From Clostridiales bacterium 1_7_47FAA (lineage in GTDB: Bacteria; Bacillota; Clostridia; Lachnospirales; Lachnospiraceae), in the NCBI GenBank assembly GCA_000155435.1, contig DS990262.1:273071-337070 (forward strand): 64,000 nucleotides of DNA, written 5' to 3'. The notes beneath the pieces are model-generated. The model saw only the letters and a list, made by a program, of their open reading frames with translations. It made no database searches and was not told where the DNA came from. Each line of letters opens with the position of its first letter. Position 1 is the first letter of the stretch. The translations under genes and the position numbers were made by a program. This document shows, piece after piece, positions 25,576 to 33,448 of the stretch.

Positions 25576-26076
25576 ATGAATGAAAACAAAAGAGGAGTTT
25601 TCTCAGCAATAGACAAGGTGATAGGGGGATTTGAAAAGTATGTAAGTGTGTCCTGCCTTGGCATCATAGCCGTCATTGTACCTGTCCAGGTGTTTTTCCG
25701 ATATGTCCTTCAGAGAGGGATTCTGTGGGCCAATGAACTGGTTACAATACTTTTGGTATTGGTGGTCATGCTGGGTTCGGCCCTGGCGTTCAGGGAGAAG
25801 TGCCATACGGATATCCAGGGATTTGTAAACAGGGCGCCAAAACCTCTGAGGATTACGGTAAGGATCATGACGAATCTGATAACCCTTGCATTCCTGGCAG
25901 TCATCCTCTTCAGTTCCATCGTACATGTAAAGGGGCTTGGGGCGGCCAAAACGGCAGTTCTCAAAATTCCATGGAGTATCTGCTATCTGGCCATAACCCT
26001 GGGAGCCGTATTGATGATTTATGAGTTTTTGAAAGTCATGAAGGAACGCATTTTAGAAGAACCTGCAGAGGAATAG
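25576..26076 (+). CDS. dctQ: TRAP transporter small permease (DctQ)
   Basis: A 166-residue membrane protein with four hydrophobic helices, the small integral subunit of a tripartite ATP-independent periplasmic transporter. The sequence RYVLQRGILWANELVTILLV after the first helix, followed by GSALAFREKCHTDIQ, is the DctQ signature. The start at 25576 follows GAGGAG. The large permease begins 32 bp downstream and the binding protein is encoded three genes later at 29297, an unusual separation. Confidence 0.9.
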   Translation: MNENKRGVFSAIDKVIGGFEKYVSVSCLGIIAVIVPVQVFFRYVLQRGILWANELVTILLVLVVMLGSALAFREKCHTDIQGFVNRAPKPLRITVRIMTNLITLAFLAVILFSSIVHVKGLGAAKTAVLKIPWSICYLAITLGAVLMIYEFLKVMKERILEEPAEE

Positions 26077-26107
26077 TACGGTCATATGGTTGGGAGGTAA
26101 AGGTTAC

Positions 26108-27412
26108 ATGATTGGTGTTACTTTAATAGTTATGATATTTGCGCTTATTTTATTGGGGGTTCCTATATTTGCGGCCCTTGGGGCAACCGGGACAATGGGA
26201 CTCATATTCCTCCAAAGCCGTTCTGCCCTCGGGGGGATATCCTGGATTACCATTCCCCAGTCCATATACAGTGGGATTGCTTCCTTTCCCCTTCTTGCAA
26301 TCCCGTTTTTCATATTTGCCGGGGAAATCATGAACAGGGGAAAAATTACGGAAAAGCTGATTAAATTCGCGCTGATGCTGATTGGAAGGATGCCCGCCAG
26401 CCTGGCCCAGGCCAATATCGTGGCGAGTATGTTTTTTGGAGGGGTAACAGGATCTGCCCAGGCGGATACATCTGCAATAGGCGGAATGCTGATACCTGCC
26501 ATGATTAAAGAGGGCTATTCAAAAGAGACAGCCGTGGCAGTCACAGCCAGTTCATCAACAGTCGGCCCTATCATTCCGCCGAGCATCATGATGGTCATCT
26601 ATGGCGTATGCGTGGGAACTTCCGTTGGAGCCATGTTCCTGGGCGGATTCATACCTGGACTTATGGTGGGACTTGGGCTTATGACAGTGGTGGCGCTCCA
26701 GGACAGGACCATGCATTTTCCGAGACGCACTGAGAAGATGACATGGGAAGAAAAGAGGCAGACATTTGCAGATGCCATTTGGCCGTTAGGAATGCCGATC
26801 ATAATTGTGGGCGGTATCCTGGGCGGGGTATGTACACCCACGGAAGCCGGTGCTGTGGCGGTGGTGTACTCCATGCTTGTGAGCATGTTTGTGCTGAAAA
26901 CAGTTACGGTGAAGGATATTGTACCTATGCTTTACAAAACCATCCTTCAGACTTCTACTACCCTGATGATTATATCTGCGGCAAAAATCGTGAGCTATGT
27001 CCTGACTGCGTTGCAGATTCCCGCCATGATGGGGGCATTCATGGCTTCAGTTACATCCTCTCCGTATGTATTCATGCTGATGGTCAACGTGCTGATCCTG
27101 ATCCTTGGGATGTTCATGGACGGAGGCGCCAGCGTAATCGTGCTTGCCCCGATTCTCGCCCCTATCGCAGCACAGTTCGGTATCAACGATGTGCATTTCG
27201 GTGTTGTGATGGTATTGAACCTGATAATAGGCTGCGGGACCCCGCCGCTAGGCGTGTGTCTGTTCCTGGCCTGCAATATTGCAAAGTGTCCGGTAGAGAA
27301 AGGCGGGAAGGCAATATTACCCTATGTCCTGGCAGAAGTAATCGTGCTATTCCTCATTACATATTTCCCGTTTTTTGTGACGGCGCTTCCGGGAATGTTC
27401 GGCTATATATAA
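26108..27412 (+). CDS. dctM: TRAP transporter large permease (DctM)
   Basis: A 434-residue permease with about 12 helices that forms the sodium-coupled transport path. Clear family motifs: FPLLAIPFFIFAGEIMNRG, GGVTGSAQADTSAIGGMLIP, and SSTVGPIIPPSIMMVIYG in the first half; DGGASVIVLAPILAPIA and GCGTPPLGVCLFLACNIA in the second. The start at 26108 follows GGGAGG. Substrates of such systems are usually carboxylates or sugar acids such as uronates, which fits the isomerases and dehydrogenases around it. Confidence 0.93.
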   Translation: MIGVTLIVMIFALILLGVPIFAALGATGTMGLIFLQSRSALGGISWITIPQSIYSGIASFPLLAIPFFIFAGEIMNRGKITEKLIKFALMLIGRMPASLAQANIVASMFFGGVTGSAQADTSAIGGMLIPAMIKEGYSKETAVAVTASSSTVGPIIPPSIMMVIYGVCVGTSVGAMFLGGFIPGLMVGLGLMTVVALQDRTMHFPRRTEKMTWEEKRQTFADAIWPLGMPIIIVGGILGGVCTPTEAGAVAVVYSMLVSMFVLKTVTVKDIVPMLYKTILQTSTTLMIISAAKIVSYVLTALQIPAMMGAFMASVTSSPYVFMLMVNVLILILGMFMDGGASVIVLAPILAPIAAQFGINDVHFGVVMVLNLIIGCGTPPLGVCLFLACNIAKCPVEKGGKAILPYVLAEVIVLFLITYFPFFVTALPGMFGYI

Positions 27413-27434
27413 ATAATTGAGAAGGAGAAATCAA

Positions 27435-28379
27435 ATGGAAGAAAAGATTAAGGTTGCAGTGATAGGGGTGGGCGCAATCGCGCAGATTGCCCATCTTCCG
27501 GTGCTGGCATCCAGGGATGATGTGGAGATTACTGCAGTATTGGCTAAGCATCCCGAACATGCCCTGGATGCGAAACGCCAGTATGGGGCAGTCCATGCAG
27601 TGGAAACCATGGAAGCGTTAATGGAATTGAGGCCGGACTGTGCATTTGTGCTTTCGCCTAAAGCAAACCATCCTGAGCAGGTTGTTAAGTTATTGGAAAA
27701 CGGTATTTCCGTGCTGTGTGAAAAGCCGCTTGCCATGACTTTAAAAGAGGCGGAATGGATGGCTGATACCGCACGCAGGACAGGCAATATGCTGATGGCT
27801 GGATTTAACCGGCGGTTTGCCCCGGTATACAGAAAAGCCAAGGAAGCATATGGGGACACCGCGCCGGATGTGGTAATAGCCCAGAAGAACAGGCCTGCCT
27901 CCGAGTATAGGGCCACGCTGGAAAATGCCATCCACATGGTGGACCTGATGCGGTATCTCTGCGGGGAGTGTACGGATGTTCAGGCCCTTGCCAAATATAC
28001 AGACCCTTATTATGAAACGCTTGCCACGGCGCAGCTCAAGTTTGAAAATGGTTCAGTGGGAATATTGGTAGCCGACCGGGCATCCGGGCAATGGGTTGAA
28101 ACAATGGAGATACATGGTGGTAATAAGAGTGTCTATGTGAATTCGCCGGATGATATTACTGTAGTGGACGGGGAACAGGCCCATAAGACAACCATGACAC
28201 CCTTGGCCATGGGCTGGGCAAGGGTAGAGGATAAACTAGGGTTCAGAGGGGAGATTGATCATTTCTTTGAATGCCTGAAAACTGGACAATCACCCCTTAC
28301 CAATGGAGAAGATGCATACAGGACACATGAACTGATGGACCGCATATTAAAGAGTGCGGGTCTGCCGGATCTGTCATAG
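27435..28379 (+). CDS. Gfo/Idh/MocA-family oxidoreductase (first of two)
   Basis: A 314-residue NAD(P)-dependent dehydrogenase. The Rossmann start KVAVIGVGAIAQIAHLPVLA is followed by VLCEKPLAMTLKEAEWM, the family's EKP motif, and a C-terminal alpha/beta domain with NAIHMVDLMRYLCG carrying the catalytic His. Such enzymes oxidise or epimerise inositols, sugars and sugar acids at one hydroxyl. It lies between the TRAP permease and a TIM-barrel isomerase, with a GAGAAGGAG site, and overlaps none. Confidence 0.9.
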   Translation: MEEKIKVAVIGVGAIAQIAHLPVLASRDDVEITAVLAKHPEHALDAKRQYGAVHAVETMEALMELRPDCAFVLSPKANHPEQVVKLLENGISVLCEKPLAMTLKEAEWMADTARRTGNMLMAGFNRRFAPVYRKAKEAYGDTAPDVVIAQKNRPASEYRATLENAIHMVDLMRYLCGECTDVQALAKYTDPYYETLATAQLKFENGSVGILVADRASGQWVETMEIHGGNKSVYVNSPDDITVVDGEQAHKTTMTPLAMGWARVEDKLGFRGEIDHFFECLKTGQSPLTNGEDAYRTHELMDRILKSAGLPDLS

Positions 28380-28389
28380 GGGGAAGCAT

Positions 28390-29274
28390 ATGGAATTAAT
28401 TGCAGGACATACAATGGGGACTCCGGAATACACGGTGGAGGAGGCTATGGAGCTGTTTGCCGGAATCGGTCTGGATGGAATCGAGATAGTGGTTCAGGAT
28501 GATTATAGATGCGGAATCCCCAATCACGTTGATGAAGTGTATTTACAGAAAATTAAAGATGCGGCAAAACACAGTAATATAAGGATCATATGCCTTACAC
28601 CGTATTATTGCAGGTTTAATGACCTGGATGATGCTGTACGCGAATCCGATATTGAGGGTGTGAAGAAGGTCATTGATTATGCCGTTTTTTTGGGGGCTGA
28701 GTATGTCAGGATATATGGAGGCAGCTTTGCGCAGGAAGAACAGGATGGGGACGGAGGGAAGGAACGCCGTTTGGTGGAGGCCATGAGGATTTTGGGGGAT
28801 GTGGCTGCAGCAAAGAATATCACACTTGTATTGGAGGACCATTTCAATACCATGACTGTGACGGCCAGGCGCGCGGCAGAGATTGTTGGCAGGATAAACC
28901 ACCCGAATGTAGGCATATTGTATGACCAGGTTAACCTTGCCTTCGTGGGTGGTGAGGAATATGAGGAGGCCATTGAGCTTCAGAAGGATTACATACGGTA
29001 TGTCCATGTGAAGGACCTGATCTTTAAGGGGGATACAAGGGAATTTAAAGCATCCAGCGTTTCCCATGTCAATGAGGACGAAAGAATTGTAAGCTCCAGG
29101 GTTGTGGGTGAAGGAATCATGGATTGGAAGGCAATCGTAGAAAAGCTGAGGAAATCGGGGTATGAGGGATGGTATTCCCTGGAATATGAGCGGAGATGGC
29201 ATCCTCAGGACCTTCCGATAGCTGATGTAGGAATGAAAAACAGTGCCGAACATTTGAGGAAATGTTTAAAATAA
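28390..29274 (+). CDS. Sugar phosphate isomerase/epimerase-like protein (second of three)
   Basis: A 294-residue xylose-isomerase-like TIM barrel. The start at 28390 follows TAGGGGGAA. Metal-binding strand ends are visible: GIDGIEIVVQDD-like opening (LDGIEIVVQDDYRCG), ITLVLEDHFNTMT (Glu), NVGILYDQVNLAF (Asp), IRYVHVKDLIF (His) and EGWYSLEYERRWHP (Glu). It begins 10 bp after the Gfo/Idh gene; such pairs often act in sequence, one oxidising a hydroxyl and the next isomerising the product, as in inositol or rare-sugar catabolism. Confidence 0.87.
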   Translation: MELIAGHTMGTPEYTVEEAMELFAGIGLDGIEIVVQDDYRCGIPNHVDEVYLQKIKDAAKHSNIRIICLTPYYCRFNDLDDAVRESDIEGVKKVIDYAVFLGAEYVRIYGGSFAQEEQDGDGGKERRLVEAMRILGDVAAAKNITLVLEDHFNTMTVTARRAAEIVGRINHPNVGILYDQVNLAFVGGEEYEEAIELQKDYIRYVHVKDLIFKGDTREFKASSVSHVNEDERIVSSRVVGEGIMDWKAIVEKLRKSGYEGWYSLEYERRWHPQDLPIADVGMKNSAEHLRKCLK

Positions 29275-29296
29275 AAATGAAAAGGAGAAGGTACTT

Positions 29297-30412
29297 ATGA
29301 AAAAAACAGCAGCAATATTAATGGCAGCAGGTATGGCAGCAATATCACTGACGGGATGTCTTGGCTCTTCCGCTAAACCGGAAAAAGCCACGGCTGCCCA
29401 GACAACAGCGAAGGCTGAAGAGACGGATGCAAAAGCGGAAACATCCGGGGGAGAATCCGAGGCAGCGTCAAAACCAGCTAAAGATGCGGTAATATTAAAA
29501 TATTCAGCAACCTGCCCGCCGGTTGGCACACAGGCCGATGGGGCGCTGAAATTGGGGGAACTGATAAAAGAGTATTCCGGCGGTGAACTGGTGGTGGAAT
29601 TTTATCCAAGTTCCCAGCTGGGAGATAAAGTGGAGACCCTGGCAGGGCTTCAGAACGGCACCATAGAATTTACGGAGCTGGCAGCTACGGATTTATCTTC
29701 TTATGATGATATATGGTCTGTGTTCTCACTCCCATATATGTTTGACAGTGGCGAGCAGGCGGTTAAGGTCCTGAGCGACCCGGAGGTAGCAGCCATACTT
29801 GAAAAATCCGCAGAGGATTCAGGATTTAAGATTATTTCATGGTGGAACTTTGGTGAGAGAAGCATCCTTAACGCAAAAAAACCGGTGACCAATCCGTCTG
29901 ACCTTAAAGGGCTGAATATCCGGTGCATGGAGAATGCCGTCCTGGCCGGTACCATTAACGCCATGGGAGCAACCGGTGTTCCTATGGCATGGAGTGAGGT
30001 ATACACGGCTGTACAGCAGAAGACCATTGATGGTCTGGAGAATTCCATTCCGGTCATTACGTCCAATAAGCTGTATGAAGTCGCAAAATATTTTTCCAAA
30101 ACAGAACAGTTTATCATTCCTGACCCCATCCTGATGAGCAAGGCCGTATACGACAGCCTGACGCCGGAACAGCAGCAGGCTATTGATGAAGCCGGTAAAC
30201 AGATGGATATTGAATGGAACGAAAAAATCTGGCCGGCAGCCATGGAAACAGAGGTTACGGTACTGACGGACGCAGGAGTGGAGATCAATGAGGTTGACAA
30301 AGACTCATTTAAGGCTGCGGTACAGCCGGTTGTTGATGAATTCCTTAAAACGGCGGATGAGGCTTCTGTAGCATTATATGAAACCGTTAATACTGTTAAG
30401 GCAAAATATTGA
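29297..30412 (+). CDS. dctP: TRAP transporter substrate-binding lipoprotein (DctP)
   Basis: A 371-residue solute receptor. A lipoprotein signal with SLTGC (Cys21) is followed by a Lys/Glu/Ala-rich linker and the DctP fold. Characteristic segments are LSSYDDIWSVFSLPYMFDS and KGLNIRCMENAVLAGTINAM, the latter carrying the arginine that binds the substrate carboxylate in this family. VQQKTIDGLENSIPVITSNK follows. An arginine in that place suggests an acidic substrate such as a sugar acid. AAAAGGAGAAGG precedes the ATG. Confidence 0.92.
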   Translation: MKKTAAILMAAGMAAISLTGCLGSSAKPEKATAAQTTAKAEETDAKAETSGGESEAASKPAKDAVILKYSATCPPVGTQADGALKLGELIKEYSGGELVVEFYPSSQLGDKVETLAGLQNGTIEFTELAATDLSSYDDIWSVFSLPYMFDSGEQAVKVLSDPEVAAILEKSAEDSGFKIISWWNFGERSILNAKKPVTNPSDLKGLNIRCMENAVLAGTINAMGATGVPMAWSEVYTAVQQKTIDGLENSIPVITSNKLYEVAKYFSKTEQFIIPDPILMSKAVYDSLTPEQQQAIDEAGKQMDIEWNEKIWPAAMETEVTVLTDAGVEINEVDKDSFKAAVQPVVDEFLKTADEASVALYETVNTVKAKY

Positions 30413-30421
30413 CAGATGGAT

Positions 30422-30440
30422 GGGCGGTGTATTTCCGCCC
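30422..30440 (+). terminator. Hairpin after dctP
   Basis: GGGCGG and CCGCCC with a 7-nt loop, followed by TTT. It sits between the binding-protein gene and the next gene, as in the ABC operons of this window. Confidence 0.55.
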
Positions 30441-30460
30441 TTTCCTCCGGGAGGATATGA

Positions 30461-31273
30461 ATGATAAGCAGTGTTGTGATTGCGGAACGTGGAGAAAAGG
30501 ACAGTCCATTCCCATTGACAGGAAATATAATGGAAAACATCCAAAAAGCATCAGGATATGGCTTTCAGGGAGTAGAGCTCCAGATAGAAAATCCAGGTGA
30601 TTACAAGGGTATCCTGAAAGATGCCCTGGACCATGCCCATATGATGGTGACATCCATAGCAACAGGCCTGTCCTGCAGGAAAGGCCTGTCCATGTCTTCT
30701 GCCGATATTGCAATCAGGCGGAAAACAATGGTCAGACTGAAGGGATATGTGGATCTGGCAGCAGAGCTGGGCATTGGTATCATCATTCATATTGGGCTTA
30801 TAAGAGGAAAAAGGGAAGATGGGCAGAATATAGGGCAGTATATGGGATATTTTGAAGAAGGCCTGTCTGAACTTGCGGAATATGCGCAGAAATACCGGGA
30901 AGTGATTGCCGTGGAACCTCTCAGCCATCGTGACGGAAACATGCTCAATACATGGGAGGAAACCGTGAAGGTATTGGAACGGATTCCCTTTTCAAATCTG
31001 GGGATGTCCCTGGATTTATATCATATGCGTATGGAAGAGACTGACATGATGGAAACCCTGAGACAGTATGGGAAATGGACCCGGATTGTACAGCTGATGG
31101 ATGAAAACCGGTGTTTCCCGGGAGCGGGGATGTTCCGGTTTGAACCATTCCTGGATTGGATCCGGGAATACAGGTATGATGGTCCTGTTGTTATGGAATG
31201 TATTCCAAGACCGGATTGTAAGACTGCCGTGGGACGATGGCTGGATTTCTACCATCAACATTTGGGAGGATGA
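30461..31273 (+). CDS. Sugar phosphate isomerase/epimerase-like protein (third of three)
   Basis: A 270-residue TIM-barrel protein of the same superfamily as those at 22220 and 28390, but clearly divergent from both. Barrel motifs: GFQGVELQIENPGDYKG, EVIAVEPLSHRDGNMLNTW (Glu), NLGMSLDLYHMRMEE (Asp-His), WTRIVQLMDENRC and GPVVMECIPRPDCK (Glu). GGGAGGA precedes the start. It immediately precedes the second Gfo/Idh gene, repeating the dehydrogenase-isomerase pairing seen at 27435-29274. Confidence 0.82.
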   Translation: MISSVVIAERGEKDSPFPLTGNIMENIQKASGYGFQGVELQIENPGDYKGILKDALDHAHMMVTSIATGLSCRKGLSMSSADIAIRRKTMVRLKGYVDLAAELGIGIIIHIGLIRGKREDGQNIGQYMGYFEEGLSELAEYAQKYREVIAVEPLSHRDGNMLNTWEETVKVLERIPFSNLGMSLDLYHMRMEETDMMETLRQYGKWTRIVQLMDENRCFPGAGMFRFEPFLDWIREYRYDGPVVMECIPRPDCKTAVGRWLDFYHQHLGG

Positions 31274-31278
31274 AGAAA

Positions 31279-32256
31279 ATGAAGGATATACATGACATAA
31301 GGATAGCGTTTCTTGGGGTCAGCCACTGGCATGTGCCCTTGTACATGAGGGCTGTGGAACAGGACGGGCTCCAGGTAGTGGCTGTTTCGGATGAGAACCA
31401 GGACATGGCAGCCGGTTATGGGGAAAAGCTGGGATGCAGGGTCTATAGGGATTACAGGGAACTGCTGGACAGGGAAAAACCAGACTTTGTCTTTGCCTTT
31501 GAGAAACACTGCAATATGCCGGAACTGGCTGGAGAGATAATTTCCAGGGGCATTCCGTTTACCATCGAAAAACCCTTGGGCCTATGTGCCGGGGATGTAG
31601 GACGGGTAATGGGACTGGCCAGGGAAAAGGATGTGTTCTGCGCCATTCCGCTTACATGGCGGTACAGTGATATAGCAAAGCAGTTAAAGGCGGAAATACA
31701 GCCGGAAGATATACTGCACATATCATTCAGGTTCATAGCAGGTCCGACCGGCAGATATCTGGCAACGTCCCCCTGGATGCTTGATCGGAAAGAAACCGGT
31801 TCAGGCTGTATGACCAACCTGGGAGTGCATTTTATCGACCTTGCATTAATGCTGACCGAGAGTACATCGGCACAGGTGTTGGGGAGCATTTTCCAATATG
31901 GTTCAGAGTACGATATAGAAACGTATGCAGCAGCACTTTTGAAAATGCCTGGCGGCAGCTCGCTGGAGATAGAAACCGGCTATGCATACCCAATGGATGA
32001 AAAGAGTAAGCGTGATAACCGGTGGAATATTGTAACCAGGAAAGGCTATTATACCATGGGGGACGGATACTTTGAATTCAGGCGTCATGGGGAAGCCCCG
32101 GTGATGGTGCGCATGGATACGGATTCAGATTCATATTACCGGATTTTTGCGGTAGAATCCATACGGGAATGGCTGGAGGGGAAGGAACCTTCAGTCGGCC
32201 TGGGACATCTCCTCAATGTGAGAAGGATATTAGATGATATTATAGATAAAGCATGA
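31279..32256 (+). CDS. Gfo/Idh/MocA-family oxidoreductase (second of two)
   Basis: A 325-residue dehydrogenase beginning MKDIHDIRIAFLGVSHWHVP. The start at 31279 is preferred over ATG at 31270, which touches the GGGAGG site. The nucleotide-binding loop is unusual: FLGVSHWHVP replaces the GxGxxG turn, a form found in a subset of this family. The EKP motif is present (FTIEKPLGLCAG) and the C-terminal domain carries NLGVHFIDLALML with its His and Asp. It is the last gene of the TRAP operon. Confidence 0.85.
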   Translation: MKDIHDIRIAFLGVSHWHVPLYMRAVEQDGLQVVAVSDENQDMAAGYGEKLGCRVYRDYRELLDREKPDFVFAFEKHCNMPELAGEIISRGIPFTIEKPLGLCAGDVGRVMGLAREKDVFCAIPLTWRYSDIAKQLKAEIQPEDILHISFRFIAGPTGRYLATSPWMLDRKETGSGCMTNLGVHFIDLALMLTESTSAQVLGSIFQYGSEYDIETYAAALLKMPGGSSLEIETGYAYPMDEKSKRDNRWNIVTRKGYYTMGDGYFEFRRHGEAPVMVRMDTDSDSYYRIFAVESIREWLEGKEPSVGLGHLLNVRRILDDIIDKA

Positions 32257-32307
32257 TGTGTGGGCGGCATCCATATTAGCCGCTGGAAAAAATCATGCCA
32301 TTTTAGG

Positions 32308-32334
32308 AAGCCGCAGGTATCATACCTACGGCTT
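32308..32334. terminator. Terminator between convergent genes
   Basis: AAGCCGCAGGTAT and ATACCTACGGCTT pair at 12 of 13 positions, followed by TTTT. The stem overlaps the last codons of the AraC gene on the other strand. Confidence 0.75.
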
Positions 32335-33228
32335 TTCCGACAACAGACGGATAGAAGTGGCATACTCCGACGGTGTCATGGCAGTCAGCTTTTTAAACTG
32401 CCTGGAAAAATAATGGATGGAGGTATACCCCAGCTTATCCGAAATCTGCGTAAAGTTCAGCTGCTGGTCCCGTATCATCTGCTTGGCGGTGTCAATCTTC
32501 ATGGTGGAGAAGAATTCAATCACCCCGCAGCCCTGGGCATCCCGGAACAGCTTCTGGAGCTGGGAACGTCCCACCAGGTTATCCTTGCAGATCTTATCAA
32601 TGGTAAGCTGCTCGTTGATATGCTCTTCCATGTACTGGACAATCCGGTTGTAGGTGTCATTGCCCGTGCCGGGCTTGGCCGGAAGCAGATGGTTTGTGCG
32701 CACCGGCAGGGGATAGGAGAAGTACCTCCGGTACAGGTGGATCATCAGCTGTTCCAGATAATGGCTGATGAGCTGGGGCGCTCCAAAGGAGGCCGGCTTT
32801 TCCAGGAAAACCAGCTTTTCCTGATATGGGTCATCCAGCCGTCCGTCAAAGGTGTTGCGGGCTTCCACAATGACCTTTGCCAGCAGTTCCTTCTCCGTAT
32901 CCTGTACGGTCATCAGCTGGTTTTCAAATGCTTTCATGCAGGGCGAATGGCAGTCAAAGCCAATGACCACAAGGCTGGGGGAAATACGCCCATTGGTCAG
33001 CACGTTGTGGAACTCGTTGGGCTTGTGGAACAGGATATTCCCCTTTTTAAGCGCCAGCTGCCGGTCCCCGGCAACCGCCATGATCTCGCCCCGGTCCACA
33101 CACACCAGTTCCCAGAAGTCATGGCTTTCCCCCGGAAAGGAAAAGTCGCTCATATACTGGAAGTAATGGACCGAGATGATATTTTCAATGGTGATGCTGT
33201 TCTCCAGATGTACGCTTTCATAGGCCAT
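32326..33228 (-). CDS. AraC-family regulator with cupin-type sensor domain
   Basis: A 300-residue regulator. The N-terminal half is a cupin-like ligand pocket (SHDFWELVCVDRGEIMAVAG and GNILFHKPNEFHNVL). The last 100 residues are an AraC DNA-binding domain: IDKICKDNLVGRSQLQKLFR and FTQISDKLGYTSIHYFSRQF, then KKLTAMTPSEYA. An AGAGGAG site precedes ATG at 33228. It is divergent from the GH112 phosphorylase gene. Direct repeats in the shared gap at 33300 and 33321, and a matching box before the importer at 36689, make it the likely activator of the host-glycan locus. Confidence 0.9.
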   Translation of the reverse strand: MAYESVHLENSITIENIISVHYFQYMSDFSFPGESHDFWELVCVDRGEIMAVAGDRQLALKKGNILFHKPNEFHNVLTNGRISPSLVVIGFDCHSPCMKAFENQLMTVQDTEKELLAKVIVEARNTFDGRLDDPYQEKLVFLEKPASFGAPQLISHYLEQLMIHLYRRYFSYPLPVRTNHLLPAKPGTGNDTYNRIVQYMEEHINEQLTIDKICKDNLVGRSQLQKLFRDAQGCGVIEFFSTMKIDTAKQMIRDQQLNFTQISDKLGYTSIHYFSRQFKKLTAMTPSEYATSIRLLSEKP

Positions 33229-33299
33229 GGCACACTCCTCTTTTCATTCATGATTTAATCTGAGTATATCACACATTTCTCCTGGATAAAATACGATTA

Positions 33300-33332
33300 T
33301 ACAAATAAAACAATAGAATGTACAAATATAAT
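33300..33332. promoter_or_regulatory. AraC-type direct-repeat site upstream of the GH112 gene
   Basis: TACAAATAAAAC at 33300 and TACAAATATAAT at 33321, exactly 21 bp apart, two helical turns, the usual spacing of AraC half-sites. The proximal copy begins 48 bp before the -10 box. A near-identical box occurs at the same distance in the importer promoter at 36689. Confidence 0.55.
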
Positions 33333-33345
33333 TGGCCTGCCCGTC

Positions 33346-33374
33346 TTGCCTGCAAAGGGCAATTTGTTTATACT
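33346..33374 (+). promoter_or_regulatory. Promoter of the GH112 phosphorylase gene
   Basis: TTGCCT and TATACT with a 17-bp spacer, 75 bp before the start codon. Confidence 0.65.
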
Positions 33375-33380
33375 GAGGAT

Positions 33381-33440
33381 ACAGGAAAATGCAGGGATAT
33401 GCAGGGATATACAGGAAGATGCAGGAAGATGCAGGAGGAA
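33381..33440 (+). repeat. Six 10-bp tandem repeats in the GH112 leader
   Basis: Six adjacent units of consensus RCAGGRADAT: acaggaaaat, gcagggatat twice, acaggaagat, gcaggaagat and gcaggaggaa. Each contains AGG; the last one is the ribosome binding site of the phosphorylase. The TACTGAGGAT stretch just before, overlapping the -10 box, may be a worn seventh unit. Confidence 0.85.
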
Positions 33441-33448
33441 GAAGCCAT

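Noticed and set aside
26743-27420. A 225-codon frame overlapping dctM
   Set aside because: Wrong-frame shadow of the DctM gene, Cys- and Arg-rich, with no site and no domain.
32260-33258. A 332-codon plus-strand frame across the AraC gene
   Set aside because: Antisense shadow of the AraC gene at 32326-33228, which has both helix-turn-helix motifs and a ribosome binding site.
33381-33440. Short regular repeats that might be a CRISPR array
   Set aside because: Units are adjacent with no spacers and only 10 bp long; no cas genes are in the window.
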